Position numbers and translations under genes: made by a program
Shown here: one piece after another, positions 8,216 to 17,334 of the stretch
How the letters are laid out: each line of letters begins with the position of its first letter
How positions within the stretch are numbered: the stretch's first letter is position 1
NCBI GenBank assembly: GCA_028873815.1
Contig: JAPPNN010000014.1
Coordinates: 1 to 64,000 of the forward strand
DNA from: Gemmatimonadota bacterium
Lineage (GTDB): Bacteria; Gemmatimonadota; Gemmatimonadetes; Longimicrobiales; Gaopeijiaceae
Direction of reading: 5' to 3'
Length of the DNA: 64,000 bases
The notes under the pieces: generated by a model
The model's database searches: none
What the model saw: only the letters and a program-made list of their open reading frames with translations
Told to the model about the DNA's origin: nothing

Positions 8216-9584
8216 GGTCAGCCCTTTCGGCCCTGCGGCCCCTCCCGGCCCGGCCGGGGGTCGCCTTCGGTTCGCCGCCTGCCGCTTCGGCCACCGTGCA
8301 CGCCACCTCGCCGTCCACGACCCGCAGGCCGAAGTCCAGCGCCGGCGGGAAGTCCGCGGTCGTGCGCAGGAGCCTGCCCCGGTCGTCGAGCGGGACCGCG
8401 TAGCCGCGTGCGAGCGTAGACATGGGGGACAGTGCCTCCATGGCGGCGGCGCCGCGGGCGAGCCGGGCTCGATGGCGAGCAATTCGCTCCCGCATGATCC
8501 CGGCCAGGAGGGACCCCTCTCTCACAAGCCGATCCCGACAGGTCCCCACGCGCCGCCGGCCGCGCCGGTGAAGCAGGTCGCGCGCCTGATCGAGCCGCCA
8601 GCGCCGCGAGCGCGCCTGCCCGGCGAGCCCCTTTCCCAGCCTGGTCCCGAGGTTGTCCAGAGTGCGGACAACGGCCCGTCGATCCGGTACCACCGCCTCC
8701 GCCGCCGCGGACGGAGTGGCGGCGCGCACGTCGGCCACCAGGTCACAGATGGTGACATCCGTTTCGTGCCCGACACCCGAGACCACCGGCACCAGGCTCG
8801 AGGCGACGGCGCGCGCGACGGGCTCCTCGTTGAACCCCCATAGGTCCTCGATCGTCCCGCCTCCGCGAGCCACGACGATCACGTCCACGTCTCGCGACGC
8901 CAGAATGGAGACCGCCGCCGCGATCTCCTCGCCCGCCCCGCGGCCCTGTACGCGCGTACCCCGTACCAGAAGCCGCACCCACGGAGCCCGCCGCCGCGTG
9001 ACCGCGATTACGTCTCGCAGGGCGGCGCCCGTCGGTGAAGTCACGATCCCCACCGTTCCCGGAAAGGGCGGCAGACCCCGCTTGCGGGCCGCGTCGGTCA
9101 TTCCTTCGGCGTCCAGCCGCCTCTTCAGACGGTCGAACGCGAGCTTCCATATGCCGCCTTCGCTTTCGGCCTCCAGCTTCGCCGCCACGAGCTGATAGAC
9201 GCCCCGCGCCTCGTACAGCGTGAACCCCCCGAAGACCCTCACCATCATGCCCTCGCGGGGGTCCGTGGGCAGTCGGGCGGCTTCCCGCCGAAACATGACG
9301 CAGCGGAGCTGGGCGGCATCGTCCTTCAGGGTGAAGTAGCAGTGCCCGGAGCGCTGCCGCCGGAAGTTCGTGACCTCGCCGGCCACCCAGAGTTGCGGGA
9401 GGCCCTGCTCCAGCTGCAGGCGCACGGCCCGGTTGACCTGGCGGACCGTCCAAACGCGGGGTGTGGGCATGCCCGAGGCCCGGAGCCCCTCGGATGGACC
9501 GGCCCCCGCGTCCGCGGCGGACGAGGGACCACCCGAGTGAGCGGGTGCGCGATCCGCAAACAGATCCAGCGTGCCGTCGCTCAC
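8205..9584 (-). CDS. xseA: Exodeoxyribonuclease VII large subunit
   Basis: Catalytic subunit of exonuclease VII. After a variable 45-residue lead comes the OB-fold single-strand binding domain (about 45-140, with VAGEVTNFRRQRSGHCYFTLKD). The catalytic core includes GIVTSPTGAALRDVI, ARGGGTIEDLWGFNEEP and SGVGHETD, all conserved in the family. A helical region follows, and the C-terminus has the small domain motif PMSTLARGYAV. Length 459 aa is usual. Its first codon overlaps the folD stop by four bases. Confidence 0.95.
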   Translation of the reverse strand: MSDGTLDLFADRAPAHSGGPSSAADAGAGPSEGLRASGMPTPRVWTVRQVNRAVRLQLEQGLPQLWVAGEVTNFRRQRSGHCYFTLKDDAAQLRCVMFRREAARLPTDPREGMMVRVFGGFTLYEARGVYQLVAAKLEAESEGGIWKLAFDRLKRRLDAEGMTDAARKRGLPPFPGTVGIVTSPTGAALRDVIAVTRRRAPWVRLLVRGTRVQGRGAGEEIAAAVSILASRDVDVIVVARGGGTIEDLWGFNEEPVARAVASSLVPVVSGVGHETDVTICDLVADVRAATPSAAAEAVVPDRRAVVRTLDNLGTRLGKGLAGQARSRRWRLDQARDLLHRRGRRRVGTCRDRLVREGSLLAGIMRERIARHRARLARGAAAMEALSPMSTLARGYAVPLDDRGRLLRTTADFPPALDFGLRVVDGEVACTVAEAAGGEPKATPGRAGRGRRAERADRAG

Positions 9585-10474
9585 CGCGCGCCGCTGTTCT
9601 GCCGGATCGCCGCTTCCACGGTATTCGCCAGCAGCATGGCGATCGTCATCGGGCCCACTCCGCCCGGCACCGGGGTGATCGCCGATGCGACCTCCCGCAC
9701 GCCCTCGAAGTCGACATCTCCGACGACGCGATACCCGCGCTCCCGGGTCGGGTCATCCACGCGGTTGGTACCCACGTCGATCACGGTTACACCGGGCTTG
9801 ACCATGTCCCGCGTGATGGTGTTGGGCCACCCGACCGCGGCAATCAGGATGTCGGCGGTGCGTGTCACGGCGCCGAGGTCGCCTGTACGGCTGTGGGCAA
9901 CGGTCACCGTGGCGTTGCCCCCGGCCGCCTTGCGAAGCAGGAGCAGCGCCATCGGCTTGCCCACGATGTTCGAGCGCCCGACCACGACGGCGTGCTTGCC
10001 CGAGGGGTCCACCCCGCTGCGCACGAGCATCTCGATCACGCCCCGGGGCGTGCACGGCGCCAGGACGTTCGGGTCACCCGTCGAAAGGCGTCCCACATTG
10101 ACGGGATGGAAGCCGTCGACGTCCTTGTCGGGATCGACGGCCAGGAGGACCTTGGACTCGTCGATCTGACGAGGCAGGGGCAGCTGCACGAGAATCCCGT
10201 GGATCGCGGGGTCGGCGTTGAGCGAGGCGATGAGGTCGAGGAGTTCGGCTTCCTCAACCGAGTCCGACAGCGTGATCTGACGCGAGTGAATGCCCGCCTC
10301 CGCTGCCGCCCTGTTCTTCATGCCCACGTACAGCCGGCTGGCCGGATCGTCGCCCGCCAACACGGTCGCCAGCCCGGGCACCAGCCCTTCCCTTGCCAGC
10401 GCCGAGACCTGCTCGTTCAACTCATCCCGGATCGTCCCGGCAATTTCCTTACCTGAAATGATCTTGGCCGACAT
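9581..10474 (-). CDS. folD: Bifunctional methylenetetrahydrofolate dehydrogenase/cyclohydrolase
   Basis: Interconverts 5,10-methylene-, methenyl- and 10-formyl-tetrahydrofolate with NADP. ATG at 10474 follows GGAG by four bases and gives the normal start MSAKIISGKEIA; the frame stays open upstream but reads as noncoding. Conserved blocks include YVGMKNRAAAEAGI with the catalytic lysine, HGILVQLPLP, VDGFHPVNVG, VVGRSNIVGKPMA for the nucleotide and PVPGGVGPMTIAML. Length 297 aa matches the family. It heads a tightly packed run folD-xseA-xseB-ispA-nadK. Confidence 0.97.
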   Translation of the reverse strand: MSAKIISGKEIAGTIRDELNEQVSALAREGLVPGLATVLAGDDPASRLYVGMKNRAAAEAGIHSRQITLSDSVEEAELLDLIASLNADPAIHGILVQLPLPRQIDESKVLLAVDPDKDVDGFHPVNVGRLSTGDPNVLAPCTPRGVIEMLVRSGVDPSGKHAVVVGRSNIVGKPMALLLLRKAAGGNATVTVAHSRTGDLGAVTRTADILIAAVGWPNTITRDMVKPGVTVIDVGTNRVDDPTRERGYRVVGDVDFEGVREVASAITPVPGGVGPMTIAMLLANTVEAAIRQNSGAR

Positions 10475-10510
10475 GAATCTCCAGTTCCGCGGTTGCGTGT
10501 GGTGACTAGA

Positions 10511-10534
10511 GGCCCGAACAGGGGGTCGCGGGCC
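10511..10534 (-). terminator. GC-rich stem-loop between rny and folD
   Basis: GGCCCG and CGGGCC form a six-base-pair stem around a 12-base loop on the minus strand just after the rny stop. There is no run of T after it, so it could slow polymerase or protect the 3' end rather than act as a full intrinsic terminator. Confidence 0.25.
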
Positions 10535-10557
10535 CCGAACATTGAAAGGTGTTCCAG

Positions 10558-12126
10558 CTAGCGCGCGAAGTCGATGGCACGGGTCTCGCGAATCACGACG
10601 ACCTTGATCTGGCCCGGGTACTGCAGCTCGCCTTCGATCTTGCGGGCCACCGCCTCCGAAATGCGTGCCATGGCTTCGTCGGATACCCGTTCCGGCTCCA
10701 CCATGACCCTCAGCTCGCGTCCCGCCTGAATCGCGAAGCATCGCTCGACTCCAGGGTGTTCGGTCGCGATCTCCTCGAGCTTCTCGAGTCGCTTGACGTA
10801 CCCTTCGAACATCTCCCGGCGCGCGCCCGGGCGGGCGCCGCTGATCGCGTCGGCGGCGGTCACCAGCCAGGCTTCGGCATAGCGGTGCGGCTCTTCGTCG
10901 TGGTGTGCCTTGATCGCGTTCAATACGATGTCCGGCTCCTTGAATCGCTTGCAGAGCCGGTACCCGAGTTCCACGTGGGTCAGCTCCTGCTCGTGCGTCT
11001 GCCCCTTGCCGACGTCGTGAAGCAGTCCGGCCCGCCGGGTCGCCTGCACGTCGAGGCCCATCTCGGCCGCCATGTTCCCCGCCAGCAGCGCAACTTCCCT
11101 GGCGTGGGCCAGCTGGTTCTGGCCGTACGAGGTGCGGAACTTCAGGCGCCCGAGCACCTTGACGATCTCGGGGTGCACGCTGTGGATTCCCAGCCCGTAG
11201 AGCACCTCCTCGGCCGCCTCCCGCATCTCGGCCTCGACCTCCTTCTCGCTCTTCGCGACGGTCTCCTCGATCCTCGCCGGATGAATGCGGCCGTCCTCGA
11301 TCAGCTTCGCGAGCGCGACGCGGGCGACTTCGCGCCGCACGGGGTTGTAGCCCGACAGGACGACCGCTTCGGGAGTATCGTCGATGATCACATCGATCCC
11401 GGTGGCCTGCTCGAACGCGCGAATGTTGCGTCCTTCCCGGCCGATGATCCGCCCCTTCATTTCGTCGGACGGAAGCTGTACGACGGAGACGGTGAGCTGC
11501 GCGGTCTCGTCGGCCGCCATGCGCTGGATGGCCATCGCGACCAGACGCTTCGCCTCGCGGTCCGCCGTCCGCTGCGCCTCGTCGCGAATCTCGCGAACCC
11601 GGTTGGCGGCTTCGGCGCGCGCCTCGTCCTTGATCTCGGCGACGAGTTCGCTCCTGGCCTCGTCGGCGGTGACCCCTGCGAGCGCTTCCAGCCGGGTCCG
11701 CGTCTCGGCCAGGGTGCGCTCGACTTCCGCTCCCCTCCCGGCGACCTCGGACTCCTTCCCCTTCAGCCCCGCTTCCCGCTCCTCCAGCGCATCGGCACGG
11801 CGGTCAAGGAGATCGGACTTGCGGTCGACGGCCTCGGCACGGTTGAGCAACCTGCGCTCACCCCGCTCGACATCCTCACGGCGCCGGCTCTCTTCGGACT
11901 CCCAGGTCTCCCGGAGCCGGTACACGTCCTCCTTGGCCTGCAACTCGGCGGCACGGCGCACGTTGTCAGCATCTTGTTCTGCCCGCTTGCGGATCAGCGA
12001 CGCCTCGTCCCGTGCCGCTTCCTTCTCTTCAAGCTGCCGCGCGCGCTCCCGGTTCCTCCCAAGGAAGTACCCGAGGATTGCCGCGACAACCGCGCCGACC
12101 GCCAGGGACACACCCAGCGGATCCAT
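10558..12126 (-). CDS. rny: Ribonuclease Y
   Basis: Membrane-anchored endoribonuclease that starts mRNA decay. ATG at 12126 follows TTGGAG and gives a short N-terminal membrane helix (about residues 5-23), a long charged coiled coil (about 25-200), a KH RNA-binding domain with MKGRIIGREGRNIRAFE near 215-230, and an HD phosphohydrolase domain with HAREVALLAG and GLLHDVGKG. Length 522 aa is standard. The upstream 47 codons in frame look noncoding and contain the likely promoter. Confidence 0.96.
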   Translation of the reverse strand: MDPLGVSLAVGAVVAAILGYFLGRNRERARQLEEKEAARDEASLIRKRAEQDADNVRRAAELQAKEDVYRLRETWESEESRRREDVERGERRLLNRAEAVDRKSDLLDRRADALEEREAGLKGKESEVAGRGAEVERTLAETRTRLEALAGVTADEARSELVAEIKDEARAEAANRVREIRDEAQRTADREAKRLVAMAIQRMAADETAQLTVSVVQLPSDEMKGRIIGREGRNIRAFEQATGIDVIIDDTPEAVVLSGYNPVRREVARVALAKLIEDGRIHPARIEETVAKSEKEVEAEMREAAEEVLYGLGIHSVHPEIVKVLGRLKFRTSYGQNQLAHAREVALLAGNMAAEMGLDVQATRRAGLLHDVGKGQTHEQELTHVELGYRLCKRFKEPDIVLNAIKAHHDEEPHRYAEAWLVTAADAISGARPGARREMFEGYVKRLEKLEEIATEHPGVERCFAIQAGRELRVMVEPERVSDEAMARISEAVARKIEGELQYPGQIKVVVIRETRAIDFAR

Positions 12127-12220
12127 GTATTTTCTCCAAGGCCGAACCGTCGTCCGGCCGCGTGATTCGACAAGGTAAACACGGCGGGGGATCCGGCCGC
12201 GGACTTCCTTGATTGCGCCT

Positions 12221-12249
12221 ACAGTATTCCCGTACCGACCGGGGCGCAA
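12221..12249 (-). promoter_or_regulatory. Possible promoter of rny
   Basis: On the minus strand TTGCGC (12244-12249) and TACTGT (12221-12226) are spaced by 17 bases, about 95 bases before the rny start codon. Both boxes are only half matches to the sigma70 consensus, but the position in the 179-base gap upstream of rny fits. Confidence 0.3.
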
Positions 12250-12305
12250 GCACCGCCCAGACGCCCCGCAGCCCTCCGTACGACGCGCGGCTTCTCAGCG
12301 GGTTG

Positions 12306-12950
12306 TCAGCGAATCTCCGGACCTCCCGTCCGGTTGTCTGGCACGAAGCGGTCACGATAGGGCATCTCGACCGCCGCGAGCGACGCGGCATCCATCACTG
12401 CGTCCGCCGGCACCAGACCCCCCAGATGCAGTACGTAGGCGACCACGGCATAGACATCGTCGTCGCTCAGGATGCCGGGGGTGGTCTGTGGCATCGCCTT
12501 GCGCGTGTAGTCGTAGAGGGTCGTGGCGTAGGGCCAGTAACCACCCACGGTGCGACCGGTGGGCCACTGCTCCCAGGGACCCGGGCTGACCAGCCGGTCA
12601 TTGGGGCCCTCGGTGCCGGTTGGGCCGTGGCACTGGAGACAGTGGAGTTCGTAGACCGCCTGTCCCTCGGCGACCGAACCGCTGCCGGGCGGCAGCCCCT
12701 CGCCATCCGGCTTGACGTCGATGTCCCACAGGGCCACACGGTCCTCGGTGGCCGGGGTGCCGAAGCCGAAACGGCCGGGAGCATGCCCGGGCAGCGCGGC
12801 GTGCCAGTCGCCGCCGTCGTCTGCCATTACCTGGCCAGGGGGCGTCCCGTCCACCACGGCCCCGGGTGAGGGCTCCTCCGGCGCGCACGCGGCCAGAAGC
12901 AGCGCGGTCGCCGCGCCCGCCCACCGCGACACCCCGCCGCCGGGCGTCAC
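12306..12950 (-). CDS. Lipoprotein cytochrome c, electron acceptor subunit for the sulfite dehydrogenase
   Basis: The GTG start overlaps the soxC stop (GTGA, four bases) and follows GGGGGA at a good distance. The product has a lipobox LLAAC (Cys22) and one haem-binding site HCLQCH (about residues 103-108), with a likely methionine ligand in KAMPQTTPG. The region between contains VALWDIDVKPDGEGLPPGSG, like SoxD/SorB-type monohaem partners. As a 214-residue lipoprotein anchored at the membrane it would take electrons from SoxC and pass them to the respiratory chain. Coupled translation with soxC strongly supports a complex. It is smaller than classical SoxD (diheme, about 380 aa). Confidence 0.85.
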   Translation of the reverse strand: MTPGGGVSRWAGAATALLLAACAPEEPSPGAVVDGTPPGQVMADDGGDWHAALPGHAPGRFGFGTPATEDRVALWDIDVKPDGEGLPPGSGSVAEGQAVYELHCLQCHGPTGTEGPNDRLVSPGPWEQWPTGRTVGGYWPYATTLYDYTRKAMPQTTPGILSDDDVYAVVAYVLHLGGLVPADAVMDAASLAAVEMPYRDRFVPDNRTGGPEIR

Positions 12951-14236
12951 AGCAAGTCCCCCAGACCGAACGTGACCACGCCGTCCGAAGCGACCTTCCA
13001 GGCGCGCTGATGATTGTGGTGGTAGGCCGTGCCCTCTCCTCGCGCGTCCCAGAGTTGCTGAACCGTGGGCTGCACGTAGCCGGTTTCGTCCGTCGCACGG
13101 CTGAGGATCACGGTCTCGCGCCCGTCCCAGTTCCAGAGGTGCCGGAAGCGGACGGTGGACTTGGACAGCACGGGCGGCTGCAGGACGGCGTCGGACCACG
13201 ACCGCCCGCCGTCCGTGCTGACTTCGACCCGGGTGATCCTGCCCCGTCCCGTCCAGGCCAGCCCTTCGATCTCCCACCAGCCGCGCTCGGGCAGGACGTA
13301 GGGATACGATGGGAAGGTGATGAGCGATTTCGCGTCCATGACGAAGCTGAATATCCGCGACGTGCCGTCCTTGAGCGGATCGGTATACCGCGACGTCTCG
13401 TCCCGGGTCATGGTCGGCCGATCCGAGACCTCGATCCGTCTCAGCCACTTGACCTGGGCGTTGCCCTCCCACCCGGGCAGCAGCAGCCGCACGGGGTATC
13501 CCTGCTCGGGACGAATCGCCTCGCCGTTCTGCCCGTAGGCCAGCATGGAATCGTCCATCGCCTTGTCCAGCGGGACGCTCCGCGACATGACCGCGGCGTC
13601 GCGACCCTCGGCGAGGATCCAGCTGGCTCCCGGCCGCACGCCCACTTCGCGGAGGATGGTCGAGAGCATGACGCCGGTCCACTCGCTGGTGCTGAGCAGT
13701 CCGTCCAGCTGCTGCGGGGATATGGCCGTGGGCATGCGGCTGCGGTTGTACGCACCGCCACCGTTGCCGGAACACTCGATGAAGCAGATGCGGGACGTCT
13801 GCGGATACCGTCTCAGGTCGGCCATCCGGAACACCATCGGCCGCTCGACCATGCCGTGCACGAGGACCTCGTGTTCCTCCGCGACGATGTCGGGAACACC
13901 CGCGTGGTGGCGCTCGAAGTGCAGATCCGACGGGGTGATCGTGCCCTGCAGGTCCTGAAGCGGCGTGCGCGACGAACTCGACAGGGCGAGGGTGCGCAAG
14001 AGGCGCCGGGGCTGTTCGCCCGGGGCGCGCGTCCCCAACTCGGAGACGAACCGCCCGGGGACCCTGGTGGGGTCGGCGGCCGATGGGGCGGCCTGCGGCG
14101 GCGGGACCGGCATCGGAGCCAGAGGCGGCTCCGCCTTGAGCGCGTCCCAGCGCGTCATCACGAGCCCGGAGGCGGCCGTTCCGGAGGCGGCAAGCCAGGC
14201 GCGGCGGGAAAGGCGGGTGTGCTCGGTGTCGGGCAT
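12947..14236 (-). CDS. soxC: Sulfite dehydrogenase molybdopterin subunit, SoxC-like
   Basis: A sulfite-oxidase-family molybdoenzyme of the periplasm. A Tat signal SRRAWLAASG is at the N-terminus. The molybdenum-binding cysteine is in RICFIECSGNGGGAYN (Cys155), and the C-terminal dimerisation domain includes GWWEIEGLAWTGRGRITRVEVSTDGG with YHHNHQ-like tail. SoxC alone oxidises protein-bound or free sulfite; it needs a cytochrome partner, here the overlapping downstream gene. No soxXYZAB genes are present, so this probably detoxifies or conserves energy from sulfite rather than running the full Sox cycle. It starts 22 bases after zapA. Confidence 0.9.
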   Translation of the reverse strand: MPDTEHTRLSRRAWLAASGTAASGLVMTRWDALKAEPPLAPMPVPPPQAAPSAADPTRVPGRFVSELGTRAPGEQPRRLLRTLALSSSSRTPLQDLQGTITPSDLHFERHHAGVPDIVAEEHEVLVHGMVERPMVFRMADLRRYPQTSRICFIECSGNGGGAYNRSRMPTAISPQQLDGLLSTSEWTGVMLSTILREVGVRPGASWILAEGRDAAVMSRSVPLDKAMDDSMLAYGQNGEAIRPEQGYPVRLLLPGWEGNAQVKWLRRIEVSDRPTMTRDETSRYTDPLKDGTSRIFSFVMDAKSLITFPSYPYVLPERGWWEIEGLAWTGRGRITRVEVSTDGGRSWSDAVLQPPVLSKSTVRFRHLWNWDGRETVILSRATDETGYVQPTVQQLWDARGEGTAYHHNHQRAWKVASDGVVTFGLGDLL

Positions 14237-14258
14237 CTGCTCGATCCTTCCGTGTCTG

Positions 14259-14540
14259 CTACTCTGTCAGTGCGTTCTCGATTCTCCCCGCCAGGACCGT
14301 TGCACGGGCGCGGGTCCGGGCCTCCTGCCGAAACAGCTCGTCGGCAAGCGCAAGCGCGGCCAGAATCGCGGTCTTCTTCGCGTCCAGCCCGGTCTCTCCG
14401 CCGATTTCGCGCATGCGCTCGTCCACCAGTGCGGCGCAGCGGCGCGCATACTCCTCGTCCGCGTCCGTGCGCAGCGTGTACGTCTCTCCCGCGATCCGAA
14501 CCTGGATCGCCTTGCGGGACCCGCCGCTCGACCCGCTCAT
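14259..14540 (-). CDS. zapA: Cell division protein ZapA
   Basis: A 93-residue cytoplasmic protein that bundles FtsZ filaments. It shows the ZapA pattern: beta strands IQVRIAGETYTLRTDADEEY, then helix CAALVDERMREI and a second helix KTAILAALALADELF, ending in a coiled coil. Its start overlaps the stop of the upstream coiled-coil gene by four bases. zapA next to pheT is a common bacterial order. Confidence 0.88.
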   Translation of the reverse strand: MSGSSGGSRKAIQVRIAGETYTLRTDADEEYARRCAALVDERMREIGGETGLDAKKTAILAALALADELFRQEARTRARATVLAGRIENALTE

Positions 14541-14851
14541 CGACGCTCCTCCAGGAAGCGGATGCTGGCCAGGATGCGGTCCACACCCTCGCGTCCCTGC
14601 TCGATCCGGGCACGCAGACCCTCGTTCTCGGCCTCGAGCTCTGCAACGCGGCTCGCGAGCGCGCCGGGATCCTCCCGCCCGTCCACGAACTGGCGCAGCA
14701 GCTGCTCATTGCGCTCCGCGCGCGCTTCCGCCTGGGCGGCACGCTCCCGGACCGCGCGGAGCTCGTCGACCGCGCGCTCCACCGCCGTCTCCAGCGGGGT
14801 CAGGGCCGGCACGTGGGATGCGGCCGAACGCTCACCTTCTCGGTTCGACAC
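14537..14851 (-). CDS. Coiled-coil protein between pheT and zapA, ZapB-like in position
   Basis: A 104-residue hydrophilic protein that is nearly all predicted helix. Heptads run through LETAVERAVDELRAVRERA and AELEAENEGLRARIEQG. The start lies 20 bases inside the pheT coding region and the stop overlaps zapA. Genes of this type often accompany zapA and may assist FtsZ-ring assembly, but sequence identity to ZapB cannot be claimed. Confidence 0.65.
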   Translation of the reverse strand: MSNREGERSAASHVPALTPLETAVERAVDELRAVRERAAQAEARAERNEQLLRQFVDGREDPGALASRVAELEAENEGLRARIEQGREGVDRILASIRFLEERR

Positions 14852-17267
14852 CGGTCTTCTCCTTTACTGTTCTGACCACGCGACGGCAGGTCTTGTCCAC
14901 TTCCCTGTCCGTCAGGGTCCGTCCCCGGGCGCGGAAGCGCAAGCGCAGAGCCACGGAGCGCGTGCCCGCAGGCAGGTCTTCTCCCTCGTAGACATCGAAG
15001 ACATCCCCGGTCTCCAGCAGGCGGCCCGCGGCCCTTCTCGCGGTGTCGAGCACCTCGCCGGCAGCGGTGCCGGCCGGAACCAGAAACGCCATATCCCGCT
15101 GGACCGCGGGTTGATCGGGCAGGTCCCGCGCGGTCACGTCGGGTTGGGGAGCGGGTACGGCCGGGAGCACGACTTCCCCACCCACCACCGCGCCCGCCCA
15201 GCGGGGGAGGTCCAGCAGTTCCGGTCGTACCTGGCCACCCCACCCCACCACTTCGCCGGCACCGGAGACGAGCTCGTAGCACCTCCCCGGCACAAAAAGC
15301 TGCTGCGCCCGCCCGCCTGCCGGTCCGTCCGCACGCCCGCCCGCCGGCACGACCGCGGCATCCGGACAGGCCTCGCGCGCGATCAATCCCAGCACTCCGG
15401 CCACATCGTGGACGTCGAAGGGCTCGGCCGGGGAAGACCAGTGGGGGGGCGTGCGCCCGCCCGTGAGTACCACCGCAACGCGCGACGACTCGAAGGGAGG
15501 GCCGTCCCCGGAAAGCGCGAAAGCCGTCCCGATCTCGAAAAGGCGCACGTCGCGCACGCCCCGGGACATGTTCCGCTCCACGTGTGTGAGCAGCCCCGGG
15601 AGACGATCCCGGCGCAGGTGGCCTTCGTCCCGTGACATCGGATTGAGGAGCGCAACGTCCCCATGCTCCTTCGGTCCGAGCGCGGGAGTCTGCGCCTCGC
15701 TGATCCCGTTCGCGGCAAGCAGGCCGCGCAGCCGGTCCTCGAGCTGGAAGAGCGGATGATCGGGGACGGTCCCGGCCCGTGCCGCGGACATCACCTCCGG
15801 GAACGCGTCGTAGCCGTGCGTGCGGGCCACCTCCTCGATCAGATCCACTTCGCGCAGCGTATCGTAGGTGCGATGACCGGGCACCGTCACGTCGAGCCGG
15901 TCCGCGCCCGCCGCCTCGACCGCGTAGCCCAGGGGGACCAGGAGCTTCGAGATCGCGTCCGGCGTGAAATCCACGCCGAGCACGTGGCTGGCGCGCGGCG
16001 GTCGCAAACGCACGACCGGGGGCGCCCAGGGCCGGGGGTGGGCATCGATGATCTCCCCGTCGAGCGTCCCGCCCGCGGTCGTGAGAATCAGCGACACGGC
16101 CCTCAGCACCGCGGCCTCCATCGCGGCCGGATCGACGCCGCGCTCGAAGCGGTAGCTCGCGTCGGTCGACATCGCCAGCGCCCGGCGTGTCGCGCGCACC
16201 TGCCGCGGCTCGAAAAGCGCACATTCGAGCAGGATGTCCGTGGACTGCCCGGACACCTCGGAGTCACGGCCGCCCATCACACCGGCGATCGCGACGGGCT
16301 GGACGGCGTCGCGAATCATGAGCATGTCGGGGGTGATCGCCCGCGGCTCGTCGTCCAGCGTCACCAGCGATTCCCCGGGGCGGGCACGCCCGACTACGAT
16401 GGTGGCATCGGTCAGCTTCTCCAGGTCGAACGCATGGAGGGGCTGGCCCAGTTCCAGCATGACGTAGTTCGTCGCGTCGACGACGTTGTTGATGGGACGA
16501 GCACCGGCCGCGCGGAGGCGGTCGGCAAGCCAGCGCGGGGACGGACCGATCGTCACGCCGCGTATGACGGCACCCAGATACCGGGAACACAGATCCGGGT
16601 CCTCGATATGGATGCGGCACCCGGCCGAAGAGGCTTCACCAGCGCCGCGCGCGAACGAGGCCGCCAACTCGCCCCGACCGCCGGGGAACAGCGGCAGCGC
16701 GATCCCGGCCTGGCCCTCCGGATGCAGTTCCCGTGCAACTCCCACGTGCGACAGCAGGTCCCCCCGGTTCGGCGTGACTTCGACGTCCATGCGGACATCG
16801 TCGAGCCCGACCGAAGCCGCGAAGGGCGCACCGACCTCGTACTGCCCCTCGAGCAACATGATCCCCGCGTGGTCCTCGCCCAATTCGAGCTCGCGCTCGG
16901 AGCAGAGCATCCCCTCGCTGTAGGACCCGCGGATCTTGCGCTTCCCGATACGGAAACCGCCGGGCAGAACCGCACCCACCGGGGCGAAGGGATAGTACGC
17001 CCCGACCCGCACCACCGGAGCACCACAGACCACGGGGACCTCTCCGTCGGGCCCGGCCACCCGGCACAACGTCAGCCGGTCCGCGTTCGGGTGCGGGCCA
17101 GCTTCCAGCACACGGCCGATCACGACGTCCTTCAGTCCCTCGGCCAGATCGACCCACTCCTCCACAGGGGCCCCCCGCAGCGCGAGCCGCTCCATCGCCT
17201 CGGCCGCATCGAGTCCAATCCCGGGGGCCACGTCGCGGATCCAGCGGTACGAAACCTTCACCGGCAT
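14832..17267 (-). CDS. pheT: Phenylalanine-tRNA ligase beta subunit
   Basis: The larger subunit of the alpha2-beta2 synthetase that charges tRNA-Phe. It begins MPVKVSYRWIRDV and has an EMAP-like tRNA-binding domain (about 40-150, with VIGRVLEAGPHPNADRLTLCRV), the B3/B4 editing domain (GRDSEVSGQSTDILLECALFEP region follows), the B5 domain and a C-terminal ferredoxin-like anticodon-binding domain (about 715-808, ending TLTDREVDKTCRRVV). Length 811 aa is normal. It begins 67 bases after pheS. Confidence 0.97.
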   Translation of the reverse strand: MPVKVSYRWIRDVAPGIGLDAAEAMERLALRGAPVEEWVDLAEGLKDVVIGRVLEAGPHPNADRLTLCRVAGPDGEVPVVCGAPVVRVGAYYPFAPVGAVLPGGFRIGKRKIRGSYSEGMLCSERELELGEDHAGIMLLEGQYEVGAPFAASVGLDDVRMDVEVTPNRGDLLSHVGVARELHPEGQAGIALPLFPGGRGELAASFARGAGEASSAGCRIHIEDPDLCSRYLGAVIRGVTIGPSPRWLADRLRAAGARPINNVVDATNYVMLELGQPLHAFDLEKLTDATIVVGRARPGESLVTLDDEPRAITPDMLMIRDAVQPVAIAGVMGGRDSEVSGQSTDILLECALFEPRQVRATRRALAMSTDASYRFERGVDPAAMEAAVLRAVSLILTTAGGTLDGEIIDAHPRPWAPPVVRLRPPRASHVLGVDFTPDAISKLLVPLGYAVEAAGADRLDVTVPGHRTYDTLREVDLIEEVARTHGYDAFPEVMSAARAGTVPDHPLFQLEDRLRGLLAANGISEAQTPALGPKEHGDVALLNPMSRDEGHLRRDRLPGLLTHVERNMSRGVRDVRLFEIGTAFALSGDGPPFESSRVAVVLTGGRTPPHWSSPAEPFDVHDVAGVLGLIAREACPDAAVVPAGGRADGPAGGRAQQLFVPGRCYELVSGAGEVVGWGGQVRPELLDLPRWAGAVVGGEVVLPAVPAPQPDVTARDLPDQPAVQRDMAFLVPAGTAAGEVLDTARRAAGRLLETGDVFDVYEGEDLPAGTRSVALRLRFRARGRTLTDREVDKTCRRVVRTVKEKTGVEPRR

Positions 17268-17334
17268 GCCCTACCGACCGCGGCACGCGAAACCGGTCCA
17301 CCGCCGGCGCCACGGGGGGCCATCGCCGCCGCCC

